Below the pieces are notes generated by a model. The model saw nothing but the letters and a program-made list of their open reading frames with translations. It ran no database searches and was not told the origin of the DNA. The translations under genes were made by a program, and so were the position numbers. A DNA stretch of 64,000 bases. It comes from Chloroflexota bacterium (GTDB lineage: Bacteria; Chloroflexota; Anaerolineae; Anaerolineales; Villigracilaceae). The DNA is taken from the NCBI GenBank assembly GCA_016235425.1, contig JACRLC010000006.1, forward strand, positions 1 to 64,000. The letters are read 5' to 3'. Below are positions 1-8,521 of this stretch, in pieces. Numbering within the stretch: position 1 is the first letter of the stretch; each line of letters begins with the position of its first letter.

Positions 1-140
1 ATATGTCCAATGGCAGGAGAAGCAAGAAAAGCAAGACGAGGCCGTGCAAGGAAAGTTGTTTGATTAAGAAACTATCCTGAAAGTGCGCGCCTTCCAGGCG
101 CAATGTTCTAAAGCCACCGCCTATGGCGGTGGTAGTTTAC
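1..140 (+). mobile_element. Right end of an IS200/IS605-like element
   Basis: Positions 114-121 (CCACCGCC) and 125-132 (GGCGGTGG) form a perfect 8-bp stem with the 3-base loop TAT, followed by TAGTTTAC ending at 140. IS200/IS605 elements have no terminal inverted repeats; they carry subterminal hairpins and are cut next to a short tetra- or pentanucleotide. The layout of transposase end, short spacer, hairpin and TTTAC fits this. The element end coincides with the stop codon of the neighbouring gene. The left part of the element is outside the window. Confidence 0.5.
2..67 (+). CDS. C-terminal end of a probable IS200/IS605-type transposase (partial)
   Basis: An open frame enters from the left edge and ends in 21 codons rich in Gln, Glu and Lys, closing with GKLFD and a TAA. 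Alone this tail is not diagnostic. The assignment rests on position: 46 bases after the stop there is a hairpin followed by TTTAC, the usual right-end design of IS200/IS605 elements, and TnpA proteins of that family often end in a charged helix of this kind. It could instead be the end of a TnpB or of an unrelated protein. Confidence 0.4.
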   Translation, partial: YVQWQEKQEKQDEAVQGKLFD

Positions 141-967
141 TGGTCATCTTCTGGTGGGTCAAATAGTGATGGTTGATAAGAACCTGTTGCTCCCTTTCCC
201 TTGAATTTTCTTGGTTTAAATTTCCCAACATCCAACCCGCCAAGTCTATCAATTGTATCTTTGACTTTTTCAACACAATACTCGGCCATTTGTTCACGTA
301 CTTGTTGACTCGTGAATCTTAGGATATGCCAACCTTTTGATGTCAAATCATTGTAACGAATGGAATCCTCTGCGCGTTTTTCAGGATGTGAATGCCAGTA
401 GTCGCCATCGGTTTCAACATCAATTTTTCCGTCAATACAATAAACTGCAAAATCCAGCGCATACTCTCGTCCGTTGACTTCAATAAACTCCTGCCGCTCT
501 GCTGGAATTTCTAGACTTCTTAGTTCAACCCAAAGTGCATCTTCCAATGGGCTGTCATCGTAAAGATCGTTAATTTGTTCTGCAACTTTGAATTTATCAA
601 CAGTCGTAGATATAAAAATAATTCTTCGATGTCGGTAACTAAAAATTGGCGTCGGTAGTGGTTGTAAAGGTGACGTAAAAATTTGATGGTAACGATTGTT
701 CGTTTTCTCGCTTATTGGTTCGTCGGGAAAAATTTCATATCGGTATACTTGTTGTACCTCTTTTACTTTGGCGACATAGTTTACGGCATAAGCCTCTGCG
801 CCAAATTTCTTCGTTTGATAAAAAGCAATCCATTCAGGCGGAAAGCGGTTTTTGAGCCATCTATCAGCACTTGAGACAGGAATACGGTACCAATGACGGT
901 CTCGTAAGTCAGCGAAATCGTTCAGGTTATTGATTATTGCAATTAAAACTTCACCGCGTTTTGTCAT
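137..967 (-). CDS. DUF559/Vsr-like PD-(D/E)XK endonuclease-domain protein
   Basis: A 276-residue protein of unknown specific role. The C-terminal half (about 150-245) has the DUF559 fold seen in Vsr-like nucleases: an Asp in YALDFAVY, then a beta-strand with DVETDGDYWH, then helices and WHILRFT. These residues match the catalytic D...ExD/H pattern. The N-terminal 140 residues match nothing I recognise. It lies 29 bases downstream of a UvrD-like helicase on the same strand, so the two are probably co-transcribed and may work as a nuclease-helicase pair in DNA processing or defence. Its stop codon overlaps the IS end at 136-140, so the last residues may have been set by that insertion. The family call is fairly safe; the function is inferred. 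Confidence 0.7.
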   Translation of the reverse strand: MTKRGEVLIAIINNLNDFADLRDRHWYRIPVSSADRWLKNRFPPEWIAFYQTKKFGAEAYAVNYVAKVKEVQQVYRYEIFPDEPISEKTNNRYHQIFTSPLQPLPTPIFSYRHRRIIFISTTVDKFKVAEQINDLYDDSPLEDALWVELRSLEIPAERQEFIEVNGREYALDFAVYCIDGKIDVETDGDYWHSHPEKRAEDSIRYNDLTSKGWHILRFTSQQVREQMAEYCVEKVKDTIDRLGGLDVGKFKPRKFKGKGATGSYQPSLFDPPEDDQ

Positions 968-996
968 AACTCAATTTTAACCGATGAACACACTGA

Positions 997-3396
997 TTAC
1001 TGTTCACTGCTTTCCCACCACCCCATCAACTCCGCCATCGCCAGACTCGGCGTCGCGTCGCCCTGCCTCCCTGAATTCCACGTCACGATCAAATCCTCCT
1101 TCGCGCGCGTGATGCCCACGTACAACAAACGCAGGCGTTCCTTCACATATCCCAACCTTGCGGCAAAGGTCGCTGCGCCTTCTTCATACCATTCGTATTC
1201 GCTGTTTGACTCGAGCGCGGTCAACTGCGCCAGCGACTCTGCTTCGAGATTCAGCCCGCCGCGAATAAACCACTTCTCCGAAATAAAACGGTCATTCGGC
1301 ATGTTCGACGGGAAATCATAATTATTGACCGACATCAAATACACGCGGTCCCACTCCAGCCCCTTCGCCTTGTGCATCGTCGTCACCACCACCTTGCCGC
1401 GGTGCCGTTCAGGGTCAAAGCCCGAATCGTCCGACGAGAAGCCGATGAAGCGCCGCTCGTTCTTCGCGATCACCGCCAGTTCCGACGCCAGCTCAGGCAG
1501 GCGCCAATCCGTGTGGTCATTCGCGGCACCCCTCAGCACCAGCGCCAGTTTATGCGCCAGCGCCAGGTCCGACGCTTCGCTGAACACATCCTGCGCCAGC
1601 GTCAGCACCAACTGATCAATCGGAAGTGTTACCGCATTCAACCATCTCTGGACATTGACTCGAAACTCTTTTAATTCTTCGATGACTTGCTCCGCTTCAG
1701 ACTCACCGATAGTTGACAGCCAATCATCGGCCCGACTCGGCACGATAAATTTTTCCACATGAACTAGCGTGTTCAACAACTTGGCGACGTGCTTCATTAA
1801 CTCAGTCTTTGAGAAACCCTCATCTGAATCGCCAATCTCCAATTCTCTAGTCTCCAATTCTCCTCTCCCCTCCCGCCAATCCCGCCGCCACACTTCATAC
1901 GCCTTCGACAGTTTCCGCGCCGATTGCGGATCCGCCAGATACGACAATAAATAATTCAACGATCCCGCCGCCGCCCGCGTGGTGGACGTGGACGAGATCA
2001 ACTCGATCACTTCGATATTTTTCTTCTTGAGCGCTTCGATCACTTCAATGCCGCGATTATTGCGCGGGACAAGCACCGCAATGGTTGGTTTCTGCTCATC
2101 CTCGGCAAACGAATCCAAATGTCCCTTCACCGACTTGACCACCGCATCCAATTCTTCCTCGGGCGTGTACTTCTTGCTGATGAACTTAATCGCTTTGGGA
2201 TTGTCAGGCGGGTTTTGTTGCGGGTCGTCTTCTGGGACAGGCACAATATGCGGCAATGACAACGCTGTCCGCACGTTTGGGTCAGGATGCGCGTTCATCG
2301 TCCAATCAATCAAATGATTCGCGATGGCAAGGATGGACGGTTGCGACCGTCCCGACTCTGGCATGTCCGCGCTGGGATTGGTTCGAATGAACTCTCGCAA
2401 CAACTCCGGGTCAGCGGTTGTGAACGTTTCAAAGATAGCTTGATTCGGGTCACCGACACGAACCCAATTGCCCTCTCCGCGCTGAGCGGAGCCGCGTTCG
2501 TTGCGCCGTAGTCGAAGCGCATCGTCAGCAACACTCCCTTCGACATCGCTCGCGGAGCCTGTCCTGAGCTTGTCGAAGGGCTCAGGGAGGAGTGAACCTG
2601 ATAATAAAGACAATATCCTCTGCTGTGACAAACTCGAATCCTGCGCCTCATCCTCCAAAATAAACGGATACCGAAAACGCAGACGCTCCAAATATTCCTC
2701 GTCGCTTTCGAGTAGGGTCAATGCCAGGCGAATGAGATCGTCGAAGTCCACGGCGCCGCGATAGGCGAGGGCGCGTTGATAGTCCGCGTAAATGCTCCAG
2801 CCGAGTTCGGCGAGAGGCAACGGGGCGGGAACTGAATCGAGTTTAGCTCGCAGGCTTTCGGGAGTCAGGAGGCGATCTTTGGATGAACGGATAAATGCCA
2901 AAGCGAGCGAGTCCACCATATCGGGCAGTTGCTGACGTTTCACCCAATCCCGTTTTGAATCATCGAGAGCGGGATCGAGATAGTCATCCAGCGAATGCGA
3001 CGCCAGCCACGCATTGACCGACTCGCGGCGGATGAAGCCCGCCTCGCGCTCGTCAATGATGCTGAAACGCTCCTCGAGACCCACGCGCGCAGGCTTCTCG
3101 TGGACGATGTCATGCGCCAGCCCATGCAGTGTGCGGACGCGATATTTATACAGCGCCTGCAAGGGGTTGTCGAAAAACTTTTTGATGCGCGCTTCGAAAT
3201 TATCCACTGCCGAGTTGACGAGCGTGACGATGAGCACTTCCTGCCCGTCCTGCAACTGGTTGTCGTGAATGATCTGCGCCGCGAGGGCAGAGAGAATGTG
3301 CGTCTTGCCTGCGCCAGGGACGGCGGCAATGCCCAGCCGTCCGCCCGTGTAGCGGAGGATGTTTTGTTGGGAGGGTCTGGGGGTAAAGTTGTTCAT
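997..3396 (-). CDS. UvrD/PcrA-like superfamily I ATP-dependent DNA helicase
   Basis: Unwinds DNA using ATP, probably in repair or recombination. Visible motifs: Walker A AVPGAGKT at residues 25-32, Walker B with DEAQ at about 249-252, VGDPNQAIF (motif III region), TMHKAKGLEWD (motif V) and LLYVGITRAKEDL (motif VI). I start at the ATG at 3394-3396, seven codons inside the longest frame, because MNNFTPRPSQQ matches the Q-motif start of the family. Two stretches look foreign: about residues 267-309, between the Walker B region and VGDPNQ, is made of palindromic repeat sequence (2470-2600), and a second short Glu/Arg-rich stretch comes from the repeat at 1835-1870. Both are in frame. The last residues also come from a dispersed repeat. 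The DUF559 nuclease gene follows 29 bases on. Confidence 0.88.
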   Translation of the reverse strand: MNNFTPRPSQQNILRYTGGRLGIAAVPGAGKTHILSALAAQIIHDNQLQDGQEVLIVTLVNSAVDNFEARIKKFFDNPLQALYKYRVRTLHGLAHDIVHEKPARVGLEERFSIIDEREAGFIRRESVNAWLASHSLDDYLDPALDDSKRDWVKRQQLPDMVDSLALAFIRSSKDRLLTPESLRAKLDSVPAPLPLAELGWSIYADYQRALAYRGAVDFDDLIRLALTLLESDEEYLERLRFRYPFILEDEAQDSSLSQQRILSLLSGSLLPEPFDKLRTGSASDVEGSVADDALRLRRNERGSAQRGEGNWVRVGDPNQAIFETFTTADPELLREFIRTNPSADMPESGRSQPSILAIANHLIDWTMNAHPDPNVRTALSLPHIVPVPEDDPQQNPPDNPKAIKFISKKYTPEEELDAVVKSVKGHLDSFAEDEQKPTIAVLVPRNNRGIEVIEALKKKNIEVIELISSTSTTRAAAGSLNYLLSYLADPQSARKLSKAYEVWRRDWREGRGELETRELEIGDSDEGFSKTELMKHVAKLLNTLVHVEKFIVPSRADDWLSTIGESEAEQVIEELKEFRVNVQRWLNAVTLPIDQLVLTLAQDVFSEASDLALAHKLALVLRGAANDHTDWRLPELASELAVIAKNERRFIGFSSDDSGFDPERHRGKVVVTTMHKAKGLEWDRVYLMSVNNYDFPSNMPNDRFISEKWFIRGGLNLEAESLAQLTALESNSEYEWYEEGAATFAARLGYVKERLRLLYVGITRAKEDLIVTWNSGRQGDATPSLAMAELMGWWESSEQ
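2470..2600. repeat. Dispersed palindromic repeat inside the helicase gene
   Basis: Contains CGCTGAGCGGAG and GTAGTCGAAGCGC, then CCTTCGAC and CTGAGCTTGTCGAAGG, which are half-sites of a repeat family seen also at 8385, 9748, 11619, 41703, 43006, 51046, 56169 and 59812. Here it is translated in frame as about 42 residues between two conserved helicase motifs. Confidence 0.8.
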
Positions 3397-3406
3397 ATTT
3401 TTTGAA

Positions 3407-3520
3407 CCGCGAAGCACGCAAAGGTCGCTAAGATTCTTTTTTGGTTTTCTTTGCGTTCTTTGCGGTCTTAGCGGTGAAAATCTTTAAACCGCGAAGCATG
3501 CGAAGAACGCTAAGGATTCT
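3407..3520. repeat. Inverted copies of a CCGC(G/A)AAG-type repeat
   Basis: ACCGCGAAGCACGCAAAG (about 3410-3427) is followed by its near reverse complement, CTTTGCGTTCTTTGCGGTC (about 3452-3470), and by a further copy from 3487. Another inverted copy lies at 3955-3988, on the other side of the GxxExxY gene, so the gene is framed by repeats. Confidence 0.75.
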
Positions 3521-3932
3521 TGATGAATTTCACGGGTAACGCTGGTTCCTCGAGACCATTTACAACTCTTTGGATTCCGTTTTTGATTAGTTTCACGTTC
3601 CAGTTTATCAGAAAGCCAAGCTTGCAGTCTTTCAGTTTGAGGTAGGTTATCAATTGTGCCAGGTGAATGGGATGAACAGTATCAACAGATTTGTTTTCGA
3701 TAATGACAAGATTGTCAACCAATTCGTCTATTCGATAGCCTTCATCGAATTCTTGACCATCGTAGACTATTGGCAATTTCAATTCGGTCAACACAATTCT
3801 GCCATGCTTGCGAAGTTCGTAAGCATGACACGCTTGATACGCAGACTCTAATAAGCCAGGCCCGAATTGCTTGTGGACTTTGACAGCGCAATCAACGATA
3901 TCTGCGGCAATCGCTTCAATTTCTTTGCTCAT
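3510..3932 (-). CDS. GxxExxY family protein
   Basis: A 140-residue protein with the family hallmark GLLESAY (residues about 26-32) near its start, and later a Glu followed by VIIENKS, the ExK pattern of the PD-(D/E)XK nuclease fold to which this family is related. Its biological role is not established. Length is typical for the family. It is a single gene with a good start (an AAGGGA-type RBS at the ATG at 3932). It is flanked on both sides by inverted copies of the CCGCGAAG repeat, an arrangement often seen around GxxExxY genes. Family call is secure; a role in maintaining or reacting to these repeats is speculation. Confidence 0.85.
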   Translation of the reverse strand: MSKEIEAIAADIVDCAVKVHKQFGPGLLESAYQACHAYELRKHGRIVLTELKLPIVYDGQEFDEGYRIDELVDNLVIIENKSVDTVHPIHLAQLITYLKLKDCKLGFLINWNVKLIKNGIQRVVNGLEEPALPVKFIKNP

Positions 3933-3954
3933 CTTATATCCCTTCTTTTTGGTT

Positions 3955-3990
3955 TTTTCTTAGCGTTCTTTGCGCTCTTAGCGGTTAATT
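3955..3990. repeat. Downstream copy of the GxxExxY-flanking repeat
   Basis: TTAGCGTTCTTTGCGCTC and TTAGCGG match the reverse complement of the repeat at 3407-3520. The stretch from here to 4086 has no gene that I can support. Confidence 0.7.
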
Positions 3991-4086
3991 GGTTTTGCGT
4001 AGTTTTCCGCGTGAACTATCGTCACCTCTGGCGGGGCGGTTTTGCCTGGCGGGCCCGTGGGTCAGTCAAGGAAACCTTTAGGGTCT

Positions 4087-4572
4087 CTACTCACCAGTTT
4101 GATTCAATACTTCGCCAACAATTGCTTGCGCGATGCCGAACCCTGATTTTTGCAGTCGTTCGATTTCAGGTTTAAGAGTTGGAATCAAGCCAAGTTGTTT
4201 GGCTTTGAGCAAAATGCCAATGGTTCCGATTTTGGGAATGTTGAGTTGTGAGAGTTTGCGCCTGCCCTTTCTCTCGTCCATCAAAACCCAGTCAGCGTTC
4301 ATTTCTTTTGCAAGGATAATTGTTTCCACTTCCCCCAAGTCCATTTCGTCAAGTAAAACATCCACCGCAAGACGATCTTGTGCTTCTACGACGCGAATCC
4401 AATCTGCGCTGGAAACCGCCTGTTTTGCAATTCCTTCCTCATGGCCACGAATAACAGTCTCATCGTAAACCGCTTGCGGAATGTAGACTTCTCCGAACAA
4501 TTCAAGCAGCAGTTCAAGCCTGCCAATGGATGCCAGTCCAATCAATGGTGTAGTATCAGAGACGACGATCAT
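4087..4572 (-). CDS. DUF3368 PIN-like domain protein, probable toxin
   Basis: A 161-residue protein with PIN-fold features: DTTPLIGLASIGRLELL at the N-terminus (first acidic residue), a middle Glu in LGEVETIILAKE, and DWVLMDERKGRR with the acidic pair near residue 95-100. DUF3368 proteins are predicted RNA-cutting toxins. Its start overlaps the stop of the upstream UPF0175 gene by four bases, the usual antitoxin-first coupling. The C-terminal 40 residues are typical of DUF3368 (IPKIGTIGILLKAKQLG). Family call is strong; toxicity is inferred from the pair. Confidence 0.82.
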   Translation of the reverse strand: MIVVSDTTPLIGLASIGRLELLLELFGEVYIPQAVYDETVIRGHEEGIAKQAVSSADWIRVVEAQDRLAVDVLLDEMDLGEVETIILAKEMNADWVLMDERKGRRKLSQLNIPKIGTIGILLKAKQLGLIPTLKPEIERLQKSGFGIAQAIVGEVLNQTGE

Positions 4573-4850
4573 TTTTTGGTTTTGGGGGTAAGTTTTTTGA
4601 CCGCACCAAATTCTTCTTTTAGTTCTTCTTCGCTGTAATTGATAAAGGCAATTCCGCGTGTTTTCAAGAGCTCAATGAACTCAAGTCGAGATAAACCAAG
4701 TAGTTTCCCAGCTTTGCCAGATGAGATTTTCCCCTCAGAGAAAAGTGAAAATACCAGCCATTCCGAGATTCGGCGCTGGATTTCTTCCTGGCTTAATCCC
4801 AGGTTGAGAAGGCTGCTTGAAACACGAACGTTAAGATTAGTTTCTAACAT
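4569..4850 (-). CDS. UPF0175 family protein, probable antitoxin
   Basis: A 93-residue protein, Leu-rich at the start, with the central helix-turn-helix-like part SSGKAGKLLGLSRLEFIELLKTRGI that marks UPF0175. Members pair with DUF3368 PIN proteins, as here, and are thought to bind DNA and neutralise the partner. An AAGGAG sits 6 bases before the ATG at 4850. The gene ends in a basic tail rich in Lys and Thr and overlaps the toxin start by four bases (ATGA). Confidence 0.82.
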   Translation of the reverse strand: MLETNLNVRVSSSLLNLGLSQEEIQRRISEWLVFSLFSEGKISSGKAGKLLGLSRLEFIELLKTRGIAFINYSEEELKEEFGAVKKLTPKTKK

Positions 4851-4979
4851 AGGATACTCCTTGCTTCCCGTTTATTTTAGCACGTTGCAACTGCCATCAA
4901 CAGTGCTTCGTGCCGCTGGGTCAACTCGCGGAGTTAACATGATAACGTCGATTGCTTGATTTGCCGGTTTCACTGTAAA

Positions 4980-6158
4980 TTATCCGTGCCAGTTCGTTGA
5001 ATCCGCGTCGTTTGTGAGTTGTCTCTTCTCCTTCTCCGATGTCATTCTCCATTGCTTCCACAAAAGATAGCCAAGCGCAATTGCATTTACCCATACCGCA
5101 GGCGGAATGAAGATCTGTGGGCGAAACGCGAAAAGATAGGGCATGTAGGAGAGCAGTGAAATGACCTGGTAGGCGGCGGCAACAAACCACATTCCGGGTG
5201 AATAGAAAGCCGCGATGATGGAGAACACGTCTGCCGGGTAGAAATAGCGGTCGTGCATTTTGGGCAAAATAAATGGTACCAACGCGGCTGAAACGAGGGC
5301 AGTGTGCATAAGAATGTCTGGGGTGGTGGAATAAGCCTTTCGTCCGTAGACCAATGCCCAGGTCAGGAGAAGAAGCGCAGAGAGAGGGAGACCGATCAGC
5401 AGGGCGGTTTGGTAGTCTCTGGGATGCAGGAAAAAATAAAAGTTGGCCGCGTTCATGGATGCTTTCGCAAACGTCTCACTCTGAACTGCATACGTGCTGA
5501 AGATGGTTGTGATGGACCGGCCGGCAAGCAGGGTCGGAATGAATGCGGCCGCATAGATGACGGGTATCCAAAAGAATGTGTACCAGGCAATACGCCTCTT
5601 GAAGAAAAGCACGGCAAGGAGCGGCGCAAGGAAAACGGCTTGTGCCTTGATGGCAAAAGAAACTGCGAATGCAATTACACCCGCAGTGGGACGATCTTTG
5701 AGCAGGTAGTACACACAAAGCAGGAGGAAAGCGGTATAGAGTGAGTCGGTCTGCCCCCAGAGCGAACTATTGATCAGGATCGTCGGTGCGGCCCACATCA
5801 CGAGCGCCGCGAGCACGGCTCTTGGACCTTCTGGAAAACGGAATTTTACGATTTTGTAGGTAAATACCATGCAGAGGATGTCGAGGGCGATTGGGACCAA
5901 CTTGATCGCCCAAATTTTTGGAAGAAATGATTTCGTGAGCGTCGTCAGTGCGAGCAGATAAATGAACGGCGGGTTATACCCGGAGAATTGTTCGCCAAGC
6001 GATTGCACGATCCCATGTCGTGCGATGTAGTCATACCATTGAATGTATGCGCCCATATCCAGCGTGCGCGCAGGGAGGAATAATAAACGCAGGGCTAATC
6101 CGAATGTGAACATCAAGCTGAACCAGAATATTTGTGCGGGTTGTTTGGAATTTTTCAT
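4980..6158 (-). CDS. GT-C type membrane glycosyltransferase (Gpi18/DUF2029-like)
   Basis: A 392-residue, very hydrophobic protein with about ten membrane segments. The first outer loop carries the acidic motif TLDMGAYIQWY (around residue 33), where GT-C enzymes bind the lipid-linked sugar donor, and NSSLWGQTDSLYTAFLL resembles the GPI mannosyltransferase Gpi18 group. It is predicted to move a sugar from a polyprenyl-phosphate donor onto a glycolipid or protein at the outer face of the membrane; the substrate cannot be read from sequence. It stands alone on its strand, 90 bases downstream of a helicase gene. Confidence 0.75.
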   Translation of the reverse strand: MKNSKQPAQIFWFSLMFTFGLALRLLFLPARTLDMGAYIQWYDYIARHGIVQSLGEQFSGYNPPFIYLLALTTLTKSFLPKIWAIKLVPIALDILCMVFTYKIVKFRFPEGPRAVLAALVMWAAPTILINSSLWGQTDSLYTAFLLLCVYYLLKDRPTAGVIAFAVSFAIKAQAVFLAPLLAVLFFKRRIAWYTFFWIPVIYAAAFIPTLLAGRSITTIFSTYAVQSETFAKASMNAANFYFFLHPRDYQTALLIGLPLSALLLLTWALVYGRKAYSTTPDILMHTALVSAALVPFILPKMHDRYFYPADVFSIIAAFYSPGMWFVAAAYQVISLLSYMPYLFAFRPQIFIPPAVWVNAIALGYLLWKQWRMTSEKEKRQLTNDADSTNWHG

Positions 6159-6247
6159 ACGGCCCTTTCGCAGTTGATTGTGTCACTCGATATTGTTTGC
6201 AAACGGCCTGATGGACCCAGGCGCGATGGCACCCGTTGTAATTGGTA

Positions 6248-8419
6248 TTATGATCCCGTTGCCTGCAAAACCTTCTGGAATGCCCTCAACAAATCGCCTC
6301 TTTGCTCGAATCCACTTTCGCCCAGTTCGGATAATCCCAGGTAGACGCGCTCCCTGCAACGGTGCAAAAGACCCGAAACGAGCCGCGCCAGTGCTTCGCG
6401 ATTTGACTCGACTTCATCGGCGTCGCTCCAGATTCTTCCGGGCTGCCATTCACGGCTCAACACGTACGGATGCGTCAACGGTTGGGCCAGGCGTTCGTGC
6501 CAGCCGCTCGAGCCTGCATCCAGCCAAAATTGCACGGTGACGGGACGGTTCATCATCAGGAAGGTGTGCGCCGGTGCAACCAATACGGCATCCTTTTCCT
6601 CGGTTTGCCACGATTCGAGATAGGATGCGGCGATCACACCGTCTTCGAGCATGGAGACGTATTCCCTGCCAAAATCGAAATTGGGACGATCCAACTGGAC
6701 AAAGGACGGCTCCATCGCCATGCGGAATTTCCTTACCGATTCGATCAGGCTCGCGGCGACGCGGATGGAATCAAAGTTGCGGTGATAGCCGAAGCCGGGC
6801 TGGGAGAGCACCTCGCCAAAAAGTTTGCGGAAGAAATGGTCGAGCGGCAGGGGCATGGATTCGCGATAGGCGAGGAGCCAGCCGCGGAGCTGAGAGTAGC
6901 GTGAACCGAGCAAATACGTGATGCGTTCCTGCACATCGGGCTTGATTTGGTCGAAGGTCGAAAGTTGAAGGTCTCTTGGATGATAGACGATCTCGGTGAG
7001 GAGCTGCGCGCGGACGAGGTCAAGGCCTTCGATGGATTGCATGAGGGCGTAGGCCGCGTCGAATTTTGGCGGGCGGATATTCCAGTAAGGGTGTGCCAGC
7101 GCGCCAAGTGTGACGAGCGCATGACTGGCGGGTTCGTCCCGGAGCGAACGCGATGGGCGGTGGGAGCGGACAGGGACGTTAAGCGCTTCGAGACGGTTCA
7201 TTAAAGAGAAACGTAACGCGTCGGAGAGATAGGGCGCGAGGATGACGATCTCGGAGGGGGGAATGAGATGATCGGAGATTAGGGATTGCGTTTCGTTCGC
7301 GACCGTGTCGAGGAGTTCGGGATAGAAGCGGGACGTGATGATGTGGAGTGAGGCGGTCTCTTCTGCCTCCTCTTTTGTTTCAGAAGCAAGGGGAAAGAAG
7401 AAAGAGGAAACATCCGGGGCGATGCTTGCGGTAAGAGTTTCTCCGAGATGCGCGATGGATTCTGGGACGACAAATGAATCCTGAAAAACCATCTGTTCGC
7501 CGCACAGGCTGCTCAGGGCGCGCGCTGTCTCAACGTCCGCGCCGAGGAAGCGGCGATAGCCGCCGCCCTCGTCGAAAATGAGCAATGCGGATTGGAAATC
7601 CGGCAGCCATTCACGGATGATATCGTGCGGGCGCGCGCCGTCTTCCTCGACGTTGTCGTAGATCAGGTGGCGGTAGGATTTCACCAGGTATTCGCGCACC
7701 TGCGGCTGCGGCCAAAGAGTGTTGGCAAAGATTTCAAGTTGAAGGGAGAAATCGAGCAGGTTGTGCGCGAGACAATATTCCCGAAAGCGATTGGCGCAGT
7801 CCTGGGCATCCGCATACACCCGGCGTTGGGCTGGTTCGCCAAAATAAGCAGAGTCCAGCCTTGCGCCGATTTCCGTATGCGGGAAGCCGACGATGGCGGC
7901 TTTGTTGAGGTTGTCTATGATCTGGGAATACAGCCGGTTGCGGTCGATGGTGACGGATTCAAAATAGCCTTCATCGAGCAATGGTCTCACGATGTAAGCC
8001 ATGTAATATTGCGCGGTTTCAAGTGTGAGGAAGATCGGCGCTTGGTCTGGATAGGCAAAGCCGGCCTGTTCCGCGGCGAGCGGCCAGAACAGGTCGCACA
8101 TTCTGCGCGCCAGGCCGCCGATTGTGGCGGGCGTCACTTCGCCGCCTGCCAGCCGCGCGGGGCTTGTGAGCAGATTCAAATATGGCTCTTGCAGGGTCCG
8201 TTGGGGGGTGAGCATGAGAATGGATTCGCCCGGTACGCCTTGCGCGAGCAAATGGGTCAGGTGGGCGACCCCGGCTGTCGTTTTTCCGGTCCCTGCCGGG
8301 CCGGAGACGAAGAGATGCGTGTCAAGGGGCGAGTCAACTATTTGACGCTGAAGCAGGCTGAGGCTTGTCTTGAGCCGCCGCGTTGAGCCTGTCGAAGCGA
8401 AAGCCGAAGGATCAGTCAT
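6248..8419 (-). CDS. Superfamily I-type ATP-dependent helicase (UvrD/AddB-like)
   Basis: A 723-residue protein with Walker A GPAGTGKTT at 40-48, a Walker B-like strand HLIYDNVEEDG, and a later LLIFDEGGGYRRFLGAD where UvrD enzymes have motif III. The second half is diverged and I cannot see a clear motif V/VI pair or an iron-sulfur nuclease domain, so it may be an AddB-like partner with weak or no helicase activity. The first 15 residues come from the dispersed repeat at 8385-8401, so the original start may have been lost or moved. It stands opposite the ion-channel genes and shares the 100-base upstream region with them. Confidence 0.6.
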   Translation of the reverse strand: MTDPSAFASTGSTRRLKTSLSLLQRQIVDSPLDTHLFVSGPAGTGKTTAGVAHLTHLLAQGVPGESILMLTPQRTLQEPYLNLLTSPARLAGGEVTPATIGGLARRMCDLFWPLAAEQAGFAYPDQAPIFLTLETAQYYMAYIVRPLLDEGYFESVTIDRNRLYSQIIDNLNKAAIVGFPHTEIGARLDSAYFGEPAQRRVYADAQDCANRFREYCLAHNLLDFSLQLEIFANTLWPQPQVREYLVKSYRHLIYDNVEEDGARPHDIIREWLPDFQSALLIFDEGGGYRRFLGADVETARALSSLCGEQMVFQDSFVVPESIAHLGETLTASIAPDVSSFFFPLASETKEEAEETASLHIITSRFYPELLDTVANETQSLISDHLIPPSEIVILAPYLSDALRFSLMNRLEALNVPVRSHRPSRSLRDEPASHALVTLGALAHPYWNIRPPKFDAAYALMQSIEGLDLVRAQLLTEIVYHPRDLQLSTFDQIKPDVQERITYLLGSRYSQLRGWLLAYRESMPLPLDHFFRKLFGEVLSQPGFGYHRNFDSIRVAASLIESVRKFRMAMEPSFVQLDRPNFDFGREYVSMLEDGVIAASYLESWQTEEKDAVLVAPAHTFLMMNRPVTVQFWLDAGSSGWHERLAQPLTHPYVLSREWQPGRIWSDADEVESNREALARLVSGLLHRCRERVYLGLSELGESGFEQRGDLLRAFQKVLQATGS
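8385..8401. repeat. Half-site of the TCGA-type dispersed repeat
   Basis: TTGAGCCTGTCGAAGCG matches the repeat family described at 2470 and falls within the first codons of the helicase gene. Confidence 0.6.
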
Positions 8420-8484
8420 GAAGCGAGGGTACAGGAGGGAGGGGGATTTGTCAACTGGTTGAAAGTTGAAACGAAAATTCTCAT

Positions 8485-8493
8485 GCTATACTT
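8485..8493 (+). promoter_or_regulatory. Extended -10 promoter of the first ion-channel gene
   Basis: TGCTATACT is an extended -10 (TGnTATAnT). A TTGAAA lies 15 bases upstream at 8467-8472, a short but usable spacing. The start of transcription would be near 8500, about 20 bases before the ATG. Confidence 0.5.
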
Positions 8494-8521
8494 TTTTCAT
8501 CCAATCCTCATGGAGCGAAAA

